From Acidobacteriaceae bacterium (lineage in GTDB: Bacteria; Acidobacteriota; Terriglobia; Terriglobales; Acidobacteriaceae): a stretch of DNA of 64,000 nucleotides. A program made the translations under genes and the position numbers. The notes under the pieces are model-generated. The model was given only the letters and a program-made list of their open reading frames with translations, was not told the origin of the DNA and made no database searches. Shown here piece by piece: positions 8,833-19,214 of this stretch. Position 1 is the stretch's first letter, and each line of letters starts with the position of its first letter. The stretch covers positions 103,785-167,784 of the forward strand of contig PMHV01000034.1 of NCBI GenBank assembly GCA_003156805.1, written 5' to 3'.

Positions 8833-10962
8833 ATGTTTGGAGAGTCACGGATTCTTACAGAGTCACGGATTAGGGATTTACGGATTTCAAAGTCTCGCAG
8901 GGCAATTTCCTTCGCGCTCCTGCTCTGTCTTCCGACCGTGGCGTGGGAAGCGGCCCGTTCGCAGCAGACACCAGCGCAGCAGACCCCGCCGCAAGCAGAA
9001 GCAGCGAAACCAGAGGTGGTTGAGCACGGCCACTTCCAGTTGCATAAGTTTGAGCAGCCCATCGGCGAGGAGACCTACGAGATCACGCGGGACGGCGATT
9101 CGCTTGCGGCGAAGACCGACTTCAAGTTTACCGACCGCGGAAGCGAGGTTCCGCTGACGGTGATGTTCCGGGGAAGTGCGGACCTGACTCCCGAGGCGTT
9201 CGAGATCACGGGAAAAAGTTCGCGGCTCACAACGATTGACCAAGCGGTGGAAGTAGGCAAAGAAAAAGTGCGGCTGCGCGATCGAGAACAGTGGACCGAG
9301 GTTGCCGTACCGGAGAAGTTCTTCACTGTTGCCGGATATGCGCCGGCCACAATGCAGATGCTGATGGTGCGCTACTGGATGACGCACGGATCGCCGGCAG
9401 AGCTGACCACGCTGCCCAGCGGTACGGTGAAGATCGAGCCGCGCGGAGAAGACAGCCTTGCGGTTGGCGGAAAGACCGAAAAGCTGAGCCGCTACACCGT
9501 TGAAGGCCTGATTTGGGGCCGGGAAACGCTGTGGTTCGACGGCAATCGCAATCTGGTGGCGGCGATTACCACGGATGCGGAATTCGATCATTTCGAGGCT
9601 ATTCGCGACGGTTACGAGAACGCGCTCGGCGACCTCGTGGCGCGCGCCGGAGCCGACAACATGGCCGCGCTGGCCGATCTCTCGAAAGGAATCTCAGGCA
9701 GCCGTGCGGAGACGCTCGCGCTGGTGGGCGCAACGTTGATTGACGGTACTGGAAAACCGGAGGTTCCAGACGCGGCGGTCGTGATCAAGAAAGGACGGAT
9801 CGCGGCGGTAGGACCGAAGTCGAAGGTGAAGATCCCGAAACATGCGACTGTAATTGATGAAACCGGGAAGACCATCCTGCCTGGACTTTGGGATATGCAC
9901 GCCCACTTCGAGCAGGTGGAGTGGGGGCCGATCTATCTGGCCGCGGGCGTTACCACGGTGCGGGATTGCGGGAATGAATTCGAGTTCATCAAAGCGGTTC
10001 GGGATGCGATCGCCGAAGGCGGCGGACTGGGGCCGCGTTTGCTGCTGGCTGGAATTGTGGACGGCTCCAGCAAAAGGGCATTGGGCGTGGCGCGGGTGGA
10101 TACGCCGGAGCAGGCTAAGATGTGGACCGACCGTTACCACGACGCCGGATTTCAGCAGATGAAGATCTACAGCTCGGTCAAGCTGGAAGAGGTGAAGGCG
10201 GTTGCCGACGAAGCGCACCGGCTGGGCATGACGGTTACAGGGCATGTGCCCGACGGGTTGAACGCATATCAGGTGATCGATGCGGGGCAGGACCAGATCA
10301 ATCACGTCCAGTACATTGCGGACGTCATGCATGCTCCCTTGCCTGCGGGAGCGAATCGGACGGACCGCGCTAAAGCGGCTGCGGACATCGATTTCAATTC
10401 TGCGGAGTCGCAGAAGGCGATCGCGTTTTTGCAGGCGCACCGCACCGTGGTCGATCCTACGCTGGCGCTGATGGAGTTTCTTACCGCCTCGACGGCGAAA
10501 CCTCCAGCGAGCTTCGAGCCGGGAGTGAATAAGTTGCCGGTGGAACTTGCCGCGCAGCTCGTCGATGTGGGACCGCCTTCGCCGGATGCGGCGCTGGGCG
10601 AAAAGCGCTTTGAGAAATATGTCGGCATCGTGGGGGCATTGCACAAAGCTGGCGTTCCGATTGTCGCGGGGACAGACCAAACGGTTCCGGGACACAGCCT
10701 GCATCGCGAAATCGAATTGTACGTGCAGGCGGGATTCACTCCGATGGAGGCGATCCAGGCGGCGACGATTGTGCCGGCGCGGGTGATGGGCCTGGAAAAA
10801 CAAGTGGGCACCGTGGAAAAGGGGAAACGTGCGGATCTCATCGTGATCCATGGCGACCCTCTCGCGGATATCCACAACACGCGAAACGTGGAATCCGTCA
10901 TCACCAACGGAACGATGTATGACTCCGGGGAGCTGTGGAAGAGCGTGGGGTTTAAGCCGTAA
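8833..10962 (+). CDS. Secreted metal-dependent amidohydrolase (Xaa-Pro dipeptidase/imidazolonepropionase-like)
   Basis: About 709 residues from ATG 8833. In-frame starts also exist at 8677 and 8797; 8833 is preferred because it gives a short basic N-terminus followed by the hydrophobic signal ISFALLLCLPTVAWEAA. Residues about 65-285 form a beta-rich N-terminal region. The amidohydrolase barrel then begins with ALVGATLIDGTG, and PGLWDMHAHFE carries the HxH metal ligands. TGHVPDG and INHVQYI supply the later histidines, and VAGTDQTVPG the metal-binding Asp. The C-terminal GTVEKGKRADLIVI is diagnostic of this subgroup. It probably hydrolyses a cyclic amide or dipeptide bond in the periplasm. The substrate cannot be told from sequence. 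Three copies of TCACGGATT (8801, 8845, 8863) lie around the start. Divergent from the large kinase. Confidence 0.85.
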   Translation: MFGESRILTESRIRDLRISKSRRAISFALLLCLPTVAWEAARSQQTPAQQTPPQAEAAKPEVVEHGHFQLHKFEQPIGEETYEITRDGDSLAAKTDFKFTDRGSEVPLTVMFRGSADLTPEAFEITGKSSRLTTIDQAVEVGKEKVRLRDREQWTEVAVPEKFFTVAGYAPATMQMLMVRYWMTHGSPAELTTLPSGTVKIEPRGEDSLAVGGKTEKLSRYTVEGLIWGRETLWFDGNRNLVAAITTDAEFDHFEAIRDGYENALGDLVARAGADNMAALADLSKGISGSRAETLALVGATLIDGTGKPEVPDAAVVIKKGRIAAVGPKSKVKIPKHATVIDETGKTILPGLWDMHAHFEQVEWGPIYLAAGVTTVRDCGNEFEFIKAVRDAIAEGGGLGPRLLLAGIVDGSSKRALGVARVDTPEQAKMWTDRYHDAGFQQMKIYSSVKLEEVKAVADEAHRLGMTVTGHVPDGLNAYQVIDAGQDQINHVQYIADVMHAPLPAGANRTDRAKAAADIDFNSAESQKAIAFLQAHRTVVDPTLALMEFLTASTAKPPASFEPGVNKLPVELAAQLVDVGPPSPDAALGEKRFEKYVGIVGALHKAGVPIVAGTDQTVPGHSLHREIELYVQAGFTPMEAIQAATIVPARVMGLEKQVGTVEKGKRADLIVIHGDPLADIHNTRNVESVITNGTMYDSGELWKSVGFKP

Positions 10963-11199
10963 GCCGCGGTGAGAGTCGCACTTCGAAATGCAGCGCATGA
11001 GCGCGTGCTCGGTTCTCGAACTGTAGCTGGAGGCAAAGTCAAAGGCGGCGCGCAGAGCCTGCCTGAGCTTGCCTAAGGGTAGTGTCCGCACCACACGTCC
11101 CCTGCGTTTTTTTCCTTTTCTGCTGCCTAACTGTAATAATTCACGCTGCCTTCCGTCTTTAGTCTGAGAGCCAGAAACGAGAACGACAGGAGGCGTAGC
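10963..11199. other. Intergenic leader region of the sigma/ABC operon
   Basis: 237 bases without a gene. It ends in AGGAGG at 11187-11192, the only strong ribosome site before the sigma-factor frame. An AT-richer patch (CTGTAATAATTCACG, about 11131-11145) is the most promoter-like part, but no confident -35/-10 pair was found. Confidence 0.4.
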
Positions 11200-11211
11200 C
11201 TGCACACCGCA

Positions 11212-11724
11212 TTGGTAGAGGAACCGGCGATCGCAATTCCGGACGAACTCGAGCGAAGTTTTCGCGATCACCACGGCCTGGTGTTCCGGACGGCCTGCCG
11301 AATCACGGGCAACGCTGCGGACGCGGAGGACGTGTTGCAGACGGTTTTTCTGCGCCTGTTGCGGCGCGGCCGGAGCGCCGAGGTACTGGAAAATCCGGAG
11401 AGCTACCTGCGGCGGGCGGCGATCAATGCGTCACTCGATGTGATTCGGTCGCGGCAGGCCAACGCCGAGGTGGAACTTACCGAGACACCCGCCGCTTTCG
11501 CGAGCAGCCATGGAGGCGACCTGCGGCAGGCTTTGGCGCGAGCCATGGGTCAACTGAAGCCGCGTGCGGCAGAGATTTTCGCGCTGCGCTTTCTTGAGGG
11601 CTTCAGCAATCCGGAGATTGCGCGAATGCTCCGTATCTCACAGGTGCTGGTGGCGGTTATCGTCCATCGCACGCGGCAACAGCTCTGCAAGGAGCTTCGT
11701 CCATTCTTAGGGGGAAGGTCATGA
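11212..11724 (+). CDS. ECF-type RNA polymerase sigma factor
   Basis: 170 residues from TTG 11212. The AGGAGG at 11187-11192 is 19 bases from this TTG but only 7 bases from an in-frame CTG at 11200, so translation may begin at CTG, adding four residues. Region 2 is visible as LVFRTACRITGNAADAEDVL plus QTVFLRLLR (about 22-50). Region 4 is visible as RAAEIFALRFLEGFSNPEIARML (split here: IFALRFLEGFSNPEIARML) followed by a recognition helix SQVLVAVIVHRTRQQL. There is no long non-conserved region, as expected for an ECF factor. Its stop overlaps the next start (ATGA, 11721-11724), so it is translationally coupled to the anti-sigma-like fusion. It probably drives this operon and envelope genes; the promoter motif is unknown. 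Confidence 0.88.
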   Translation: MVEEPAIAIPDELERSFRDHHGLVFRTACRITGNAADAEDVLQTVFLRLLRRGRSAEVLENPESYLRRAAINASLDVIRSRQANAEVELTETPAAFASSHGGDLRQALARAMGQLKPRAAEIFALRFLEGFSNPEIARMLRISQVLVAVIVHRTRQQLCKELRPFLGGRS

Positions 11725-14372
11725 GAGATCAGAATCAAGGTCAGAGCAAGAATCAGAGTTTTGAGGGTTTGCTTTCCGAGATTCGCAACGAGCGCATGGA
11801 CGATCAACTGGTTGCCCAGGCTGGTGATCGCGTCTGGAACTCGCTGACGAACGCGCCAGAGGCGGCCCTGAGCCTGCACAAGCTGCGAGGCTGCGAAGAT
11901 TTTCAGGCGCTCATTCCGGAGTATCTGGGGCAACGTCTGCCCGAGGCGCGGAGCCTTCTGTTCACGGACCACGTGCATGGTTGCGTGGCATGCCGGCGCG
12001 CTCTTGAACGTGCGCGTGAAAGTGAGATGCAAACGGTTTGGCGTCCGGCGGCCGTGCGGAAGAGTTTTTCAGCCTGGCGGTGGGCTTTGACGGCGACCGC
12101 ACTTGTGGCAGTGGGCGTTGCGGTGCTCGCGCTGGCCAACGGATTCTTTGCGGGGCAACGGGTGGTGCGCGGTGAGGTTCAGAATGTGGACGGCTCGCTG
12201 TACGCGGTGTCTGGGCAGGAAGTCCGCGTGATTCCCGCGGGTTATCAGATTCGCAGCGGAGACGAGATTCGCACCGCCAAAGGTTCGAACGCGGTGGTGC
12301 GGCTGCTCGATGGATCGCTGGTGGAGATGGGGGCGCGCTCCGATATTTCGCTGTCGCGGGGATGGAAGGGCACGACGATTCATCTCGATGGCGGTCAGGT
12401 GATTGTGCAGGCGGCTAAGCAGCGCTCGGGCCATTTATATGTGGCGACCGACGATTGTCTGGTATCGGTAAAAGGGACGATCTTTTCGGTGAACCGTGGG
12501 GTAAAGGGTTCTCGCGTGGCTGTGATTGAAGGTGTGGTCCGCGTGGATTCCGGCGAGCGAACCAGCGAACTGCGCGCCGGCGACGAAGCGACTTCGAGCG
12601 CCAGCGTTTCGCAGGTGCCGATCCAGAATGAGATCGCCTGGAGCCGGAACGCCGCCAGGTACCTGGCCCTGCTGGGAGATTTCGCCGTGCTGCAAAAACA
12701 GTTGGCGGCGATTCCGGGTCCGGGATTGCGCTATAGCTCCGAGCTTCTGCAATACGTTCCGGATAACACCGTGATCTATGCCGCGATTCCCAATCTGTCG
12801 ACCACTTTAGGTGAAGCCGGCCGGTTGTTTGAGGAACGGTTGCAGCAAAGTCCGGCGTTGCGCGCATGGTGGCGGCAACAGCAGAGTGGCAGCGGGCCAA
12901 AGCTCGAAGACATCGTGGGACAACTGAAGACCTTCAGCAGCTACCTTGGCGACGAGATTGTATTCGCGATGGGGAAGAACGGAACATCTGAAGGATCGCC
13001 GGTGGTTCTGGCCAAGGTGAATCAATCCGGGCTTGAGGATTTTCTCAAGAGTGAAGGCAAGCGCCTGAGCGCGAAGGGCGCGGCGCCGGCGATTCAGACG
13101 GTTCGCGATCCCTGGGCAATGCCGGTTGTGTCCGGACATCCGCTGCTGGTTTATGTGAACGCCGGTATGTTGATTGCGAGCCCGGACGCATCTGAGTTGC
13201 AGCGCGCTGCGGCGCGAGTGAAACAATCGAGCGGGCATTTTGCCGAAACCGCGTTCTACCAGCAGATCGTCCACGCATACCAGCAGGGGGCGGAGTGGCT
13301 GTTCTGCGCCGACATGGAACAAATCGTGGCGCGGAACGTACAAGAGGGAAGCGGCCGGGGACGCAGCCACGAACTGCCGCCGGGAATCGGCGATGTGCGG
13401 TATTTGACGATGGAACGGCGCGAAGTCAGCGGCCAGACCGATAACCGGGCCGCATTGACATTTGCTTCGGAGCGGCAGGGTGTTGCCGCGTGGCTGGCGG
13501 CCCCAGCTTCGATGGGATCGTTGGAGTTCGTTTCACCCGATGCAAGCATGGTGACCTCCGTGGTCATTAAGAATCCGCGAAGCATTATGGAAGAGATGTT
13601 CCAGATGATGGGAAGCGGCAAGTCGAACTTCAATCAGCGGCTCTCGGAGTTCGAGTCAAAGACCGGCGTGAACGTGCTCGACGACATCACCGCGCCTCTG
13701 GGCGGTGAGGTGACCATGGCATTCGATGGTCCGGTACTGCCCACGCCGCGGTGGAAGCTGGTTTTCGAGGTGTATGATCCCGCAACCTTGCAGTCGACCA
13801 TTGCGAAACTGGTCGACAGTTTCAATCGAGAGGCCAGCGGTAGCGATGGCGGGTTGCAGCTTACGCAGCGGCAGATTGGCTCCCAGACCTATTTCGTTCT
13901 GCGCAGCCAGAAGGCGCTGAATTCCGAGGTTGACTATACCTTTGTCGACAGTTACCTGATTGCCGCGCCCGATGTGGGGACAATCTCGAAGGCAATTCAA
14001 GATCGCCAGGCGGGATACACACTGACGCATTCGTCGACCTTTCAGGCGCTGCTGCCGCGAGATGGATACACGAATTTCTCGGCGATCCTCTATCACAACA
14101 TCGGTCCGGTGGTGGGTCCGATCGTGCAGCAGTTGAAATCGAGCGGCGCGTTGACTGCGCAGCAGCGGCAATCGGTGGATGCGCTCACGGCCAACTCCGC
14201 CCCGGGCTTGATTTACGCCTATGGAGAGCCGAACCGCATTGTGGTGGCCAGCAACACCGGCTTCATGGGATTCGACCTGGGAACTCTGCTGACGATGGGG
14301 GATAATGGGCCGTTCCTGCCGCAGATGTTTCTGGGCGGAAACTTGAGCCTTCCGGCCTCCACCGGTCCATGA
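11721..14372 (+). CDS. ZAS/FecR-type transmembrane anti-sigma fusion protein with large C-terminal DUF3352-like region
   Basis: 883 residues. The N-terminal cytoplasmic part contains a ZAS zinc motif, H84-x3-C88-x2-C91, as in anti-sigma factors that hold ECF sigmas. One membrane helix spans about 121-140. Residues about 165-295 match the FecR beta domain: [30 protein letters not shown] and [10 protein letters not shown]. Residues about 330-860 form a long alpha/beta region like DUF3352 (starts [14 protein letters not shown] and contains repeated [13 protein letters not shown] and [17 protein letters not shown] strands). The start overlaps the sigma stop by ATGA, and its own stop overlaps the ABC ATPase start. 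The simplest reading is that it sequesters the sigma factor at the membrane and senses an extracytoplasmic signal. The combination in one chain is unusual. Sensing is inferred. Confidence 0.82.
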   Translation: MRDQNQGQSKNQSFEGLLSEIRNERMDDQLVAQAGDRVWNSLTNAPEAALSLHKLRGCEDFQALIPEYLGQRLPEARSLLFTDHVHGCVACRRALERARESEMQTVWRPAAVRKSFSAWRWALTATALVAVGVAVLALANGFFAGQRVVRGEVQNVDGSLYAVSGQEVRVIPAGYQIRSGDEIRTAKGSNAVVRLLDGSLVEMGARSDISLSRGWKGTTIHLDGGQVIVQAAKQRSGHLYVATDDCLVSVKGTIFSVNRGVKGSRVAVIEGVVRVDSGERTSELRAGDEATSSASVSQVPIQNEIAWSRNAARYLALLGDFAVLQKQLAAIPGPGLRYSSELLQYVPDNTVIYAAIPNLSTTLGEAGRLFEERLQQSPALRAWWRQQQSGSGPKLEDIVGQLKTFSSYLGDEIVFAMGKNGTSEGSPVVLAKVNQSGLEDFLKSEGKRLSAKGAAPAIQTVRDPWAMPVVSGHPLLVYVNAGMLIASPDASELQRAAARVKQSSGHFAETAFYQQIVHAYQQGAEWLFCADMEQIVARNVQEGSGRGRSHELPPGIGDVRYLTMERREVSGQTDNRAALTFASERQGVAAWLAAPASMGSLEFVSPDASMVTSVVIKNPRSIMEEMFQMMGSGKSNFNQRLSEFESKTGVNVLDDITAPLGGEVTMAFDGPVLPTPRWKLVFEVYDPATLQSTIAKLVDSFNREASGSDGGLQLTQRQIGSQTYFVLRSQKALNSEVDYTFVDSYLIAAPDVGTISKAIQDRQAGYTLTHSSTFQALLPRDGYTNFSAILYHNIGPVVGPIVQQLKSSGALTAQQRQSVDALTANSAPGLIYAYGEPNRIVVASNTGFMGFDLGTLLTMGDNGPFLPQMFLGGNLSLPASTGP

Positions 14373-15376
14373 GCACAGCGGTCCAACCCGAAGCGGCAAG
14401 CGGAGAAATTCAGCCGGTGCCGCTTGCTGCCCGGGAAACACCGCTGATCGAATTACAAGGGCTCTCGGTTCAATTTGGCAAACGCGAAATCCTGCGCGAT
14501 CTCACAGCTTCTCTGCGCGGGCGCGCGATTGGTTTGCTGGGTCCGAACGGCGCCGGCAAATCCACCCTGATCAATACGCTGCTGGGCTTCTATGCCCCGT
14601 CTTCAGGCTCGGCGCGGGTGTTTGGACACGACATTCGCACGGAAACCAGAAAGATCCGGAGCCTGGTCGGCTACATGCCGGAGAATGACGCGTTCATCTC
14701 GAAGATGAGCGCGGTTTCTTTTGTCCGCATGATGGGCGAGCTTTCCGGCCTGCCGCCCGCGGCGGCGCTGGAGCGGGCGCACGAGGCGCTGTTCTACGTG
14801 GGGCTGGCCGAGGCTCGATATCGCGAGTTGGGAACCTATTCGCTGGGGATGAAACAACTGGCGAAGCTGGCCCAGGCGATCATTCACGGGCCGAAGCTCT
14901 TGATTCTCGACGAACCGACCAACGGTCTGGATCCTTCGGCGCGGCAGCGCATGATTCGCATGATCCGCGAAATCCGCGACGGCAAAGAATTACAGATTGT
15001 GCTGTGTTCGCATCTGCTGCGCGACGTGGAAGACACCTGCGATGAAGTGTTGATTCTGAAACAAGGACGGATCGCCCACTATTCAAACCTGGAGCAGGAG
15101 CGCACCGCCAACAAGAGATTTCTCGAGTTGGAAACTTACGGCGCGAACCGTAACCCTGCGGATAATGAATTAACGAGCCGCGATTTCACTGGCGCGATCG
15201 AGAAACTCGGCTGCGAGTGCGCGGTGACCGGCAACCGCATAAAGATGATTCTGGCCGACGGTGTCGAGGTGCGGGACATTTACCGGCTGGCTGCGGAGCG
15301 CGAGGTGCGCATCCGCCGGCTCAATTTTCGGCGCGACACGCTGGAAGATATTTTCCTGAAAGCGATGGAAGGTTGA
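14369..15376 (+). CDS. ABC transporter ATP-binding protein (first of two)
   Basis: 335 residues. It starts at ATG 14369 inside the upstream stop (ATGA), so it is translationally coupled. Walker A is GPNGAGKST (near residue 55), the signature loop is the divergent YSLGMKQ, Walker B is [12 protein letters not shown], and the switch histidine is in CSHLL. The order and the PTNGLDP motif place it with ABC-2 type exporter ATPases (CcmA/NatA-like). About 110 residues after the ATPase core form a C-terminal domain. It most likely energises the permease that follows at 15428. The substrate is not evident; candidates are lipids, antibiotics or envelope polymers. A regulated exporter is plausible because it is encoded directly behind sigma and anti-sigma genes. 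Confidence 0.9.
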   Translation: MSTAVQPEAASGEIQPVPLAARETPLIELQGLSVQFGKREILRDLTASLRGRAIGLLGPNGAGKSTLINTLLGFYAPSSGSARVFGHDIRTETRKIRSLVGYMPENDAFISKMSAVSFVRMMGELSGLPPAAALERAHEALFYVGLAEARYRELGTYSLGMKQLAKLAQAIIHGPKLLILDEPTNGLDPSARQRMIRMIREIRDGKELQIVLCSHLLRDVEDTCDEVLILKQGRIAHYSNLEQERTANKRFLELETYGANRNPADNELTSRDFTGAIEKLGCECAVTGNRIKMILADGVEVRDIYRLAAEREVRIRRLNFRRDTLEDIFLKAMEG

Positions 15377-15427
15377 TAAGAGAGTTGAATTCGAAAACCA
15401 TGAAAGCGAGCCGGCTGGGGGACGAGT

Positions 15428-16288
15428 ATGGCGATCTATAGGCGGAGTTACGCGTCGTACTCCGGGGCGCTGACTCCGGCCTGGTCGCGCTGCCTGGTAT
15501 TGTTTCGCTATTGCCGGCAAAACCTGTTCCGGTCAAAGCTCCAGACTGGATTTTTCGTGCTCTGCTTCTTCTATCCGTTGCTCTGCCTGATTGGCGTCTA
15601 TCTCGCCCATAACTTGAGTTTTCTCGAGCGGCTCGGAGCCGCGCGCAATCAATTTGCTCAAATCGACAACCGCTTTTTTTTCGCTTTCGTGAACGTGCAA
15701 GGCACGCTGGCCTTTCTTCTTACGGCGTTTACGGGACCTGGTCTGATTTCGCCTGACATCGCCAATGGCTCGCTCCCTTTATATTTCTGCCGGCCATTCT
15801 CCCGCGCTGAATACGTGCTTGGAAAGTCTTCGGTGCTGGCGATCTTGCTTTCCTACATCACGTGGATTCCCGGCCTGGTTCTCTTCGCAGTTCAGGCGAG
15901 CCTTGCGGGAGCGGGCTGGACGTGGGACCATCTCTGGATTGCGGGCAGCCTCGTGCTCTCGTTCTGGATCTGGATCGCGATTCTGTCCCTGCTCGCCATG
16001 GCGCTATCGGCATGGGTGAAGTGGAGAGTAGTCGCCGGAGCCTTGCTGCTCGCAGTATTGTTCTTCGGAGCCGGATTCGCCCAGGCGATCAACGGCGTGA
16101 TGCGTACGGAATCGGGTCACTTCTTCAATATTTCGTATCTGATCGCGACAATCTGGAAAACCCTCTTTCGAATGGATGTCGACCTTCCGATCTCGGCAAC
16201 CGAAGCGTCGGTTGCATTGCTCATCTATTGCGCGGTCTGCCTGTTGCTGCTTCTGCGCAAGGTGCGCGCCTACGAGGTGGTTCAGTGA
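15428..16288 (+). CDS. ABC-2 type transporter permease (first of two)
   Basis: 286 residues, start ATG 15428 behind GGGGGA. Six hydrophobic segments are visible: about 38-58, 86-105, 130-155, 168-198, 202-222 and 258-275. The sequence [18 protein letters not shown] resembles the conserved amphipathic stretch of ABC-2 permeases, where the ATPase docks. It follows the first ATPase after 51 bases and ends in a GTGA overlap with the second ATPase. No periplasmic domain of note. It acts in the inner membrane as the pore of the first ABC pair. Confidence 0.82.
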   Translation: MAIYRRSYASYSGALTPAWSRCLVLFRYCRQNLFRSKLQTGFFVLCFFYPLLCLIGVYLAHNLSFLERLGAARNQFAQIDNRFFFAFVNVQGTLAFLLTAFTGPGLISPDIANGSLPLYFCRPFSRAEYVLGKSSVLAILLSYITWIPGLVLFAVQASLAGAGWTWDHLWIAGSLVLSFWIWIAILSLLAMALSAWVKWRVVAGALLLAVLFFGAGFAQAINGVMRTESGHFFNISYLIATIWKTLFRMDVDLPISATEASVALLIYCAVCLLLLLRKVRAYEVVQ

Positions 16289-17223
16289 ACGATCAGATTC
16301 TCTTCGAGAATGTGTCGAAGTTCTACGGCGAGATTCTGGGCGTGAACCGGGTGAATCTTTCCATTCCGCGGGGGATCACAAGTTTGGTCGGTCCGAACGG
16401 CTCCGGCAAAACCACGCTGATGAATTTGATGACAGGTTTGATCCGGCCCACGCGAGGACGGATACAAGTTTTGGGATGCCGCACCGACGAACCGGAGAAA
16501 CTCTTCCGCATTCTCGGCTACAGCACGCAGTTCGACTCGTTTCCCAAGGGTCTAACCGGGTACCAGTTTATTTATTCCTATCTGCGAGTTGGAGGAAGGG
16601 ATTCGCAGGACGCCGAGCAACTGGCGTGGCAGGCCATTGAGCGCGTGAACCTGGCTGAGGCTGCGACCCGCAAAATTGCCGGCTACAGCAAAGGCATGCG
16701 CCAGCGAATCCGCCTGGCTCAGGCCTTGTGCCACGATCCGCGCGTGCTGGTGCTCGACGAACCTCTGAACGGTTTAGATCCGCTGGCTCGCTCGGAGATG
16801 ATCGCGCTTTTTCGCGCGGCAGCCGAGCAGGGTTGTCACGTGATCATTTCGAGCCACATCCTGCATGAAGTCGACATGATTTCCGATCAGGTGGTACTGC
16901 TGAGTACCGGATACGTCGTGGCCGAGGGACAAATCCAGAGCGTACGCCAGGAAATTCTGGAGCATCCGGCACAGATTCTCATCCGCTGCAACCGCCCGCG
17001 CGATCTCGCCGCCAAGATGATGGAGTCCGGACATACCATCGAAGTTCGCATTCACAATGACGAACGTGGCCTTCTCATCAAAACGCGGGACGCCGACGGT
17101 TTTTATCTCATGCTCAATCAGATGGCCGTGAACGGGATTGACATCGAATCGGTTGCCCCGGCCGACGACGATGTGAATTCCGTCTACGAATACCTGATCG
17201 GCAACGAAGAGGTGGTGCGATGA
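16285..17223 (+). CDS. ABC transporter ATP-binding protein (second of two)
   Basis: 312 residues from GTG 16285, which overlaps the previous stop (GTGA). A longer in-frame extension back to 15862 exists but lies inside the permease gene and is rejected. Walker [10 protein letters not shown] (near residue 37), signature YSKGMRQR, Walker [13 protein letters not shown] and switch histidine IISSHIL are all intact. The C-terminal 90 residues form a regulatory domain of the ABC-2 ATPase type. It shares fold and order with the first ATPase but is clearly diverged, so the operon encodes two separate ABC pairs or one heterodimeric exporter. Its stop overlaps the next start (ATGA). Confidence 0.9.
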   Translation: MNDQILFENVSKFYGEILGVNRVNLSIPRGITSLVGPNGSGKTTLMNLMTGLIRPTRGRIQVLGCRTDEPEKLFRILGYSTQFDSFPKGLTGYQFIYSYLRVGGRDSQDAEQLAWQAIERVNLAEAATRKIAGYSKGMRQRIRLAQALCHDPRVLVLDEPLNGLDPLARSEMIALFRAAAEQGCHVIISSHILHEVDMISDQVVLLSTGYVVAEGQIQSVRQEILEHPAQILIRCNRPRDLAAKMMESGHTIEVRIHNDERGLLIKTRDADGFYLMLNQMAVNGIDIESVAPADDDVNSVYEYLIGNEEVVR

Positions 17224-18335
17224 CGCGCCCCGGATTACCCCGGATTGATTTGGGGCAGATCAATTCCGTGGTCAGGCTAGAGATGAAGAAGATCCTGTTT
17301 GCCAGGCGCGGAATTTGGATCTACGTCCTTGCCCTGTTGCCGCTGGTCCTTTTCACGGCGTATGACTTTCAAGCCTCCCGCGAACAGGCTCGCAGAAGGC
17401 AGATCGCCAATCAGAGTCAGCGGCCACTTACTTATCAGGATTTGCTAACCGTCAAGTCTGGTATGACGAATCAAGAGGTGATTGCGCTGCTCGGGAGGCC
17501 TGCGTTGAATTTTCATTGGCGCGAGCAAAGGGCGCAGGGGCCGGATTCGTTCACCGATGTCGCCCACGAGCGATACCACTACTCCGACGGAAGCAACGAT
17601 CTTTTCGTGGAATTGTCAGACGGCAAAGTGACGGACGCGAACATTCAGACAGGTAATAGCCTGGGCGAGGACTCGATTGTGTTCGCCAGCGTTTTCCAGT
17701 TTTTTTATCTGCGCCTGGCGATCTTTTTCGGCTGTCTCGGAATTTTCATGAACCTGTTCCGGGGCGAGATCCTCGACAAGAGTCTTCACTTCTACTTTCT
17801 TTCCCCGATCCGCCGTGAAGCCTTGATGATCGGCAAGTTCCTTGCCGGACTGCTGGCCACCTGCGCCATTTTTCTTACCAGCGAGTTCCTCCAGATCGCT
17901 GTCTTTCTCTGGCATTTCAGTCCGACCGTGCGAGATCTCTACCTCTATCACAATCACGGTCTTGAGGATTCCGCGGCGTATCTGGGAGTGACCGCCTTGG
18001 CTTGCCTTGGCTACGGGGCGTTCTTTCTGGTCGCGGGAATGTTGTTCCGAAATCCGATTTTGCCGGCGGCGGCAATCTTGATCTGGGAAGCGGTAAATCC
18101 TTTTTTGCCGACGCTGCTAAAGCAGTTCAGCATCATTTACTACTTGAAATCGTTGTGCCCGGTGAACATCCCCAGCCCTCCGGGCACTCCGCCGCTGCTT
18201 TCACTCCTGATTTCCAACTCCGATCCCGTCGCCGCTCCGGTCGCAATCCTTGGCGTCTTCATCATGGCCACGCTGGCTCTCTATGTCTCGAGCCTTCAAG
18301 TACGGCGCATGGAAATCAACTACACGTCCGAGTAG
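17220..18335 (+). CDS. ABC-2 permease with an inserted BamE/SmpA-like extracytoplasmic domain
   Basis: 371 residues, start ATG 17220 in the ATGA overlap. The first membrane helix is about 31-48. Residues about 70-142 are soluble and begin [17 protein letters not shown], followed by [20 protein letters not shown]. This pattern (short helix, GMT..EV..LLG.P, then a beta sheet) is typical of BamE/SmpA-OmlA folds. Five further hydrophobic segments run from about 147 to 360, and the C-terminus is cytoplasmic. The topology places the insert between helices 1 and 2, probably outside the inner membrane. It may touch an outer-membrane or envelope partner. Last gene of the six-gene operon. The permease assignment is firm; the BamE likeness is by eye. 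Confidence 0.82.
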   Translation: MTRPGLPRIDLGQINSVVRLEMKKILFARRGIWIYVLALLPLVLFTAYDFQASREQARRRQIANQSQRPLTYQDLLTVKSGMTNQEVIALLGRPALNFHWREQRAQGPDSFTDVAHERYHYSDGSNDLFVELSDGKVTDANIQTGNSLGEDSIVFASVFQFFYLRLAIFFGCLGIFMNLFRGEILDKSLHFYFLSPIRREALMIGKFLAGLLATCAIFLTSEFLQIAVFLWHFSPTVRDLYLYHNHGLEDSAAYLGVTALACLGYGAFFLVAGMLFRNPILPAAAILIWEAVNPFLPTLLKQFSIIYYLKSLCPVNIPSPPGTPPLLSLLISNSDPVAAPVAILGVFIMATLALYVSSLQVRRMEINYTSE

Positions 18336-18429
18336 GCCTTGTCCCTCAACGCTTGGCGGCAGGTGTTTGCTGGGGAATCCTCCCCGAGGTGACTCCGGGA
18401 AGCGTGCAACGTACATGCGACGTTGAGAA

Positions 18430-18447
18430 GGGCGGTCTGGCCCGCCC
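18430..18447. terminator. Short GC hairpin between convergent genes
   Basis: GGGCGG (18430-18435) and CCGCCC (18442-18447) can pair around a six-base loop between the end of the ABC operon and the end of the convergent small gene. There is no T-run, so termination is only a guess. Confidence 0.25.
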
Positions 18448-18478
18448 AACTATGCGTCCCAGAGTTAGGGTGAAGCAA

Positions 18479-18844
18479 TTACATGCCGCTCTGCTCAAAG
18501 ACCAAGGCTTCTTTGTCACGACGGAAGTCGATCTCTTTGAGCGCTCTGGTGTTGGAGTCCGTTGTGTCGGCCACGACCTCGTCCTGAGTTACTTGGCCGT
18601 CAATCGCCTTTAGCGTCGCTGGTGCCGTGGCTACAGTTTCCCCATTCTGCAGGAAACTCACTTGTACCGCTGGGCCATTTCCTTGCCATTCCACCTTGTA
18701 GTCGCCGGGTTTCAGTTGCGTGCCGCTGACTTGTAGGGAATCAGAAATACTTACCGAGTGCTGATTCTTATCCTTTGCTGACGCGCTGAGCGGAGCCAGC
18801 AGTGCCAGAGCCGAGAAAAGTGCCACGTAAGTTAGATGTTTCAT
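18479..18844 (-). CDS. Small secreted protein of unknown function
   Basis: 121 residues, start ATG 18844, with ribosome site GGAG about 8 bases upstream. There is a clear signal peptide (MKHLTYVALFSALALLAPLS then ASA-KD). The mature part is a small beta-rich domain (LQVSGTQLKPGDYKVEWQGN), ending in a charged strand, with no cysteines. This layout (signal peptide, then LKPGDY.V.W.G) recurs in acidobacterial genomes as an uncharacterised secreted family. It is convergent with the ABC operon. No function can be assigned. Confidence 0.75.
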   Translation of the reverse strand: MKHLTYVALFSALALLAPLSASAKDKNQHSVSISDSLQVSGTQLKPGDYKVEWQGNGPAVQVSFLQNGETVATAPATLKAIDGQVTQDEVVADTTDSNTRALKEIDFRRDKEALVFEQSGM

Positions 18845-19214
18845 TTCGCAAATTACTCCTTTGAACGTTGAGGAAGCATTTCCAACTTTGTTCCGGTTAT
18901 GAGGATCAACTTAATGCAGAACGCTTCCTCCTGAACAGATGCGAGTCAACCGCAGGCGGTTGCAGGAACTATCGTGACACGATGTAAACGTAAGCAAATC
19001 TTTGTAAAGCACTGTCAAAGCGAAGGAAAGCTATGGTAGGGGACCATCGCGCGCTGGAAGTGCGATTAGACTCCTTCGGCGGTTCCGCCAAGCGTCCTCT
19101 TTCAGCACCCGCCCGAGCAGCCTGGCGGATGAAAACACTCATCCTGGCTGCCGATTGCGTGCTATTCTCGGATGAATCTGGGCTCGGACTAACCGGGCAG
19201 TAAAACGCCTCGGA
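18845..19214. other. Intergenic region between divergent genes
   Basis: 370 bases separating the starts of the small secreted protein and the VirB10-like protein. It must hold both promoters. A short AT-rich patch around 18990-19010 (TAAGCAAATCTTTGTAAAG) is the most promoter-like element. No gene or strong repeat was seen. Confidence 0.4.

Noticed and set aside
15862..16284. N-terminal extension of the second ABC ATPase
   Set aside because: Lies wholly inside the permease gene in another frame; GTG 16285 overlaps the permease stop and starts the ATPase fold directly.
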